In this document: positions 63,625-64,000 of the stretch, one piece after another
Numbering within the stretch: the stretch's first letter is position 1
How the letters are laid out: every line of letters starts with the position of its first letter
Source: Nostoc sp. FACHB-110
GTDB taxonomy: Bacteria; Cyanobacteriota; Cyanobacteriia; Cyanobacteriales; Nostocaceae
Length of the DNA stretch: 64,000 bases
Direction of reading: 5' to 3'
Assembly: GCF_014697425.1 (NCBI RefSeq)
Contig: NZ_JACJRU010000008.1
Coordinates: forward strand, 1 to 64,000
Notes under the pieces: generated by a model
What the model was told of the DNA's origin: nothing
What the model saw: the letters and a program-made list of their open reading frames with translations, nothing else
The model's database searches: none
Program-made: the position numbers and the translations under genes

Positions 63625-64000
63625 GGCATCTACTTTAAGCAGTATTTACAAGAAAAATTAAGTAATTATTATAGAAGAAACCTTATAGTTTCTATTGAGA
63701 TATTTTAACAAATATGAGTAAGTTATTTTTCTTTTTAGGAATTTTTATTAACTTATTCTGCTAATAAGTGACAATACTGTATGTTAATAGATGCTTACTA
63801 ACAACACAGTTGAGAGGTAGCAAAATGAAAGTTAACTGCTCAGGTTCAGCCAAAACTTTTCCTCGCAAAATTTCACTTAACCTTTAACTTAAAAGTTTTA
63901 GCTACATCAGCGTTACATTTGATTCACCCTAGTGTCAACCTATCATAACCATTTTCAAAACCAATTATTTTACTAATAATGGGCTTTTCAAGACTTCTCA
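63625..64000. other. Intergenic end of the window
   Basis: AT-rich. A 20-codon frame (MKVNCSGSAKTFPRKISLNL, 63825-63887) has GAGAGG in front, but nothing supports it as a gene. No other feature was seen. Confidence 0.4.

Noticed and set aside
63825..63887. 20-codon frame with a Shine-Dalgarno-like GAGAGG
   Set aside because: Too short and without any further support; kept only as a note in the final intergenic entry.

Overview
The window reads as chromosome of a filamentous, Nostoc-like cyanobacterium. The evidence is HIP1 octamers (GCGATCGC, for example at 1339) scattered throughout, 7-bp tandem repeats (3761, 53245), short inverted-repeat elements with TATAGCAATCCT or AGGACTTACGCAA ends, an SLH/OprB-type porin, a PEP-CTERM protein, a three-histidine Dps, and TnpB/IS605-type elements. 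No tRNA, rRNA or CRISPR array was seen.

Layout. 1-7 kb is an eroded accessory zone. It holds the end of a WD40-like gene, a fatty-acid-hydroxylase-family gene, an IS605-like remnant whose TnpB has lost the RuvC-I segment, and a second TnpB element carrying an in-frame amber codon and three in-frame palindromic repeats. The second element sits inside a wcaF-type acetyltransferase, so both ends of the split gene are visible. A secreted DUF4082 protein with a Pro-Thr linker (7143-9776, + strand) meets the next block at a perfect-palindrome terminator.

9.9-41 kb, all on the - strand, is a surface-polysaccharide locus. It contains twelve glycosyltransferases, an asparagine synthase, an SGNH hydrolase, a Wzy-like polymerase, an FkbM methyltransferase and a CDP-paratose-2-epimerase-like enzyme. 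A tightly overlapping block (29.8-36.7 kb) looks like a 3-amino-sugar pathway: WlbA-type oxidoreductase, two DegT aminotransferases, WlbB-type acyltransferase, sugar formyltransferase, an epimerase and an unrecognised Rossmann-like protein. Next come Wzt and Wzm, which export the glycan. A divergent Wzc-type tyrosine kinase (42405) and gmd (47565) extend the theme, so the locus makes, modifies, polymerises and exports a complex, probably N-acylated glycan. No initiating sugar-phosphate transferase, Wzx flippase or Wza exporter is in view.

45-64 kb is mostly core genome: tex, gmd, a zinc block (SmtB-type sensor, znuC, znuA, a 14/15 Zur box and a divergent porin gene), rqcH/NFACT, a PEP-CTERM protein, a decayed glycosyltransferase, a thioredoxin-like [2Fe-2S] protein, dps and carB. 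Two unannotated RNA candidates stand out: a roughly 115-nt minus-strand RNA with its own terminator (53005-53121), and a three-way-junction fold about 180 nt upstream of carB (60022-60094). All calls come from reading motifs and geometry by eye; no database search was run.
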